The translations under genes were made by a program, and so were the position numbers. Positions 61,910 through 64,000 of a DNA stretch of 64,000 nt are shown here, piece by piece (the stretch's first letter is position 1; each line of letters opens with the position of its first letter). The DNA comes from JAKFWI01 sp031398975 (GTDB lineage: Bacteria; Pseudomonadota; Alphaproteobacteria; Caulobacterales; Aquidulcibacteraceae), in NCBI GenBank assembly GCA_031398975.1, contig JANNOI010000008.1, forward strand, positions 1-64,000, read 5' to 3'. The notes under the pieces are model-generated. The model was given only the letters and a program-made list of their open reading frames with translations, was not told the DNA's origin and searched no databases.

Positions 61910-62287
61910 TCAGGCGGGCGGGACGCGGCGCAGCGCGTCACGGCTCTCAACCCGGCGATAGAAGCAGCTCCGCTCCCCGGTATGGCAGGCGGCGCCCAGC
62001 TGCTCCACCCGCAACAGAAGCGCGTCCTGGTCGCAATCCACCCGCATCTCCACCACGCGCTGGGTGTGGCCGGAGGTTTCGCCCTTGCGCCAGAGCGCCT
62101 GGCGCGAGCGGGACCAATAGGTCGCCCAGCCGCTCTCGAGCGTGGCCGAGAGCGCCTCGGCGTTCATATAGGCCACCATCAGCACCGCCCCGGTCGCATG
62201 GTCGGTCGCGATCGCGGGGATGAGGCCCTCGGCGTTGAAGCGCGGCGTGAAGGCGAGGCCCGCCTCAATCTCGACCCCCTCAGCCAT
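61910..62287 (-). CDS. hisI: Phosphoribosyl-AMP cyclohydrolase
   Basis: HisI opens the adenine ring of PR-AMP in histidine synthesis. The 125-residue protein has LMVAYMNAEALSATLESGWATYWSRSRQALW-like order (in parts), the metal motif DCDQDALLL and the Cys-His pair QLGAACHTGERSCFYR. ATG 62287 overlaps the folE end by 8 bases, so it is the second gene of a folE-hisI pair. The substrates of both steps are purine nucleotides. Confidence 0.95.
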   Translation of the reverse strand: MAEGVEIEAGLAFTPRFNAEGLIPAIATDHATGAVLMVAYMNAEALSATLESGWATYWSRSRQALWRKGETSGHTQRVVEMRVDCDQDALLLRVEQLGAACHTGERSCFYRRVESRDALRRVPPA

Positions 62288-62894
62288 GGCCCGCCAGTTT
62301 GAGGAAGCGGCCTTGCAGGGCCGCGTCCGTCTTGAAGACGCCGGTGAATTGGGTGGTGATGGTGGTGACGTGCTTGTGGTGCACGCCGCGCGTGGTCATG
62401 CACTGATGCTCGGCGTCGATCATCACGGCCACGCCCGCGGGGTGCAACGTCTGGTTGATCACGTCGCAGATCTGGGCGGTCATGGTTTCTTGCGTCTGCA
62501 GGCGCTTGGCGAAGATCTCCACCACCCGCGCGATCTTGGAGATGCCCACCACCCGGTCCGTCGGCATGTAGGCGACGAAGGCCTTGCCGAGGAAGGGGGC
62601 CATGTGGTGCTCGCAATGGCTTTCCACGTCGATATTGCGCAGCATGACGAGGTCGTCATAGCCCTGCACCTCCTCGAACGTGCGCGACAATTCCTTCACG
62701 GGATCGGCGTCGTAGCCGCGAAACCATTCTTCATAGGCGTCCACCACCCGCTGGGGGGTGTCGAGCAGCCCCTCGCGGCGCGGGTCGTCCCCGGCCCAGG
62801 CCAGCATGGTGCGCACTGCTTCCATGGCCTCTTCGCGCGTGGGACGCCGGAACGGCGCGGGCGCAAGCGAACGCGGCTTTACCAGATTATCCAT
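62280..62894 (-). CDS. folE: GTP cyclohydrolase I
   Basis: FolE is the first step to folate (7,8-dihydroneopterin triphosphate). The 204-residue protein has the zinc and catalytic motifs SHCEHHMAPFLGKAFVAYMP and EAEHQCMTTRG-like DAEHQCMTTRGV with the second His/Cys site, and HKHVTTITTQFTGVF. ATG 62894 fits. The 176 bases to the next gene, cysS, on the other strand contain no gene but must hold both promoters. Confidence 0.96.
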   Translation of the reverse strand: MDNLVKPRSLAPAPFRRPTREEAMEAVRTMLAWAGDDPRREGLLDTPQRVVDAYEEWFRGYDADPVKELSRTFEEVQGYDDLVMLRNIDVESHCEHHMAPFLGKAFVAYMPTDRVVGISKIARVVEIFAKRLQTQETMTAQICDVINQTLHPAGVAVMIDAEHQCMTTRGVHHKHVTTITTQFTGVFKTDAALQGRFLKLAGHG

Positions 62895-63070
62895 GAAACC
62901 TCTTCATCCCCCCGCTATGGCGGGCTCTCAATCCGCCCGCTCCACCGAACGCCCCGCAGGGCTCTTTAGCTATAGATAGGGTATGCCCGCACCCGCCGCC
63001 ACATTCCCGCCCGACACGAACAGGCGTATCAAAACAAAGGCCCGGAGCGTGGCGATACCGAACAGGAACC

Positions 63071-64000
63071 ATGGCCGAACTCTTCCTCACAAACACCCTC
63101 ACCCGCCGCAAAGAGCGGTTCGTTCCAGCCGATCCTGCGCGGGTCACGCTCTATGTGTGCGGCCCTACCGTTTATGACGTCGCCCATATCGGCAATGCGC
63201 GCCCGGCGGTGGCGTTCGACGTGCTGTTCCGGCTGCTGCGGCTGCTCTACGGCCGCGACGCTGTGGTCTACGCCCGCAACCTCACCGATATCGACGACAA
63301 GATCATCGCCGCCGCGCGCGCCGCCGGCGCGCCGATCGCTGCCGTCACCGAACGCTTCACCGCGCTCTACCGGGCCGATATGGCCGCCCTCGGCGTGCTT
63401 TCGCCCACCTTCGAGCCCGCCGCCACCGCCCATATCCCGGCCATGACCGCCCTGATCAGCCGCCTCCTGGACCAGGGCGTGGCGTACCGGGGCGAGAGCG
63501 GGGTGTGGTTCTCCGTCGCGGCCGACCCCGATTACGGCAAGCTTTCCGGGCGTGCCCAGGAGGATCTCTTGGCCGGCGCGCGGGTGGAGGGCGAAGCCGA
63601 CAAGCGCGCCCCCGGCGATTTCGCGCTGTGGAAGGCCGAGAAGCCGGGCGAGGCGGGCTTGGCCGGGGCGGCGTGGGACAGCCCCTTCGGGCGCGGCCGG
63701 CCGGGCTGGCATATCGAATGCTCCGCCATGATCGAGGCCGTTCTGGGCCAGACCATCGACATCCATGGCGGGGGCCTCGACCTCATTTTTCCCCACCACG
63801 AAAACGAGATCGCCCAGTCGGAGACCGCCTCGGGCGGCGCCCCGCTCGCCCGCTATTGGCTGCACAACGGCTTCCTGACGATGGATCAGGAGAAGATGTC
63901 CAAGAGCGTCGGCAATATCCGCACGCCCAACGCCCTGCTGGCGCAAGGGTGGGCCGGGGAGGTGCTGCGCGCGGCGCTCCTTTCGGCCCAGTACCGGGCG
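63071..64000 (+). CDS. cysS: Cysteinyl-tRNA synthetase (C-terminus beyond window)
   Basis: CysS charges tRNA-Cys. The first 310 residues are in the window. Class I marks are the HIGH-like AHIGNARPAVAFDVLF, the zinc Cys in VCGPTVYDVAH, GWHIECSAM and PHHENEIAQSE, and the KMSKS loop in QEKMSKSVGNI. ATG 63071 is the family start (MAELFLTNTLTRRKERF). It runs off the right edge in frame. Confidence 0.96.
   Translation, partial: MAELFLTNTLTRRKERFVPADPARVTLYVCGPTVYDVAHIGNARPAVAFDVLFRLLRLLYGRDAVVYARNLTDIDDKIIAAARAAGAPIAAVTERFTALYRADMAALGVLSPTFEPAATAHIPAMTALISRLLDQGVAYRGESGVWFSVAADPDYGKLSGRAQEDLLAGARVEGEADKRAPGDFALWKAEKPGEAGLAGAAWDSPFGRGRPGWHIECSAMIEAVLGQTIDIHGGGLDLIFPHHENEIAQSETASGGAPLARYWLHNGFLTMDQEKMSKSVGNIRTPNALLAQGWAGEVLRAALLSAQYRA

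Overview
The window comes from a high-GC alphaproteobacterium. The evidence is a two-piece, circularly permuted tmRNA, the alphaproteobacterial type of SspB, serC and TIGR02302 genes, small families such as DUF4169 and DUF2171, an mreBCD-mrdA-rodA cell-shape operon, and intergenic repeats with the Rhizobiales RIME-like core CCGAAAAGTGT...GCGGTTTTCGG. Several hypothetical genes look Caulobacterales/Hyphomonadaceae-like, but I cannot fix the genus. Most of the window is ordinary chromosome. The cleanest accessory patch lies around ssrA at about 38-40.9 kb.

Layout: 1-8 kb holds an IS5-type transposase tail, motA, a lipoprotein, mnmC, a frameshifted inositol-phosphatase gene, thiE and a class II aldolase. 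8.8-18.7 kb holds biosynthetic housekeeping genes: fmt-truA, dapD-dapE, a VOC protein with folP, a small ORF and thiD, a PhzF-like gene, and serC-serA behind a structured leader. 18.8-23.2 kb has two tandem PagL-like lipid A deacylase genes, purA, a Yip1 protein and rpoH. 24.4-30.3 kb is the elongasome operon. 30.3-38 kb has pip, small unknown genes, gst, fumC, rusA and sspB.

38.1-40.8 kb has a VapBC-type module, the permuted ssrA gene (tag ANDNHAEGYALAA) and a TIR plus SUMF1 gene split by a frameshift. The C-terminus of that gene looks like the variable region of a diversity-generating retroelement. 40.9-42.6 kb is thyA, two tiny membrane genes and folA, all with 4-base overlaps. 42.7-50.9 kb has sugar-related enzymes (SMP-30, GH130), two neighbouring membrane coiled-coil paralogues, a small membrane protein behind a Zur-like palindrome, an aminotransferase and dps. 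50.9-64 kb has typA, an orphan attenuator-like leader, an MFS exporter, def, a lipoprotein/lysA/argH operon with a large TIGR02302 gene, tlpA, hisI-folE and the start of cysS.

The feature I most want checked is a 113-base repeat of two tandem hairpins, present five times. Four copies lie between convergent genes. Its terminal TAG/CTA supplies the stop codon of six neighbouring genes, and each first-hairpin apex carries a GANTC (CcrM) site. Second is an amino-acid attenuator-like leader at 52.9-53.1 kb with no biosynthetic gene behind it.
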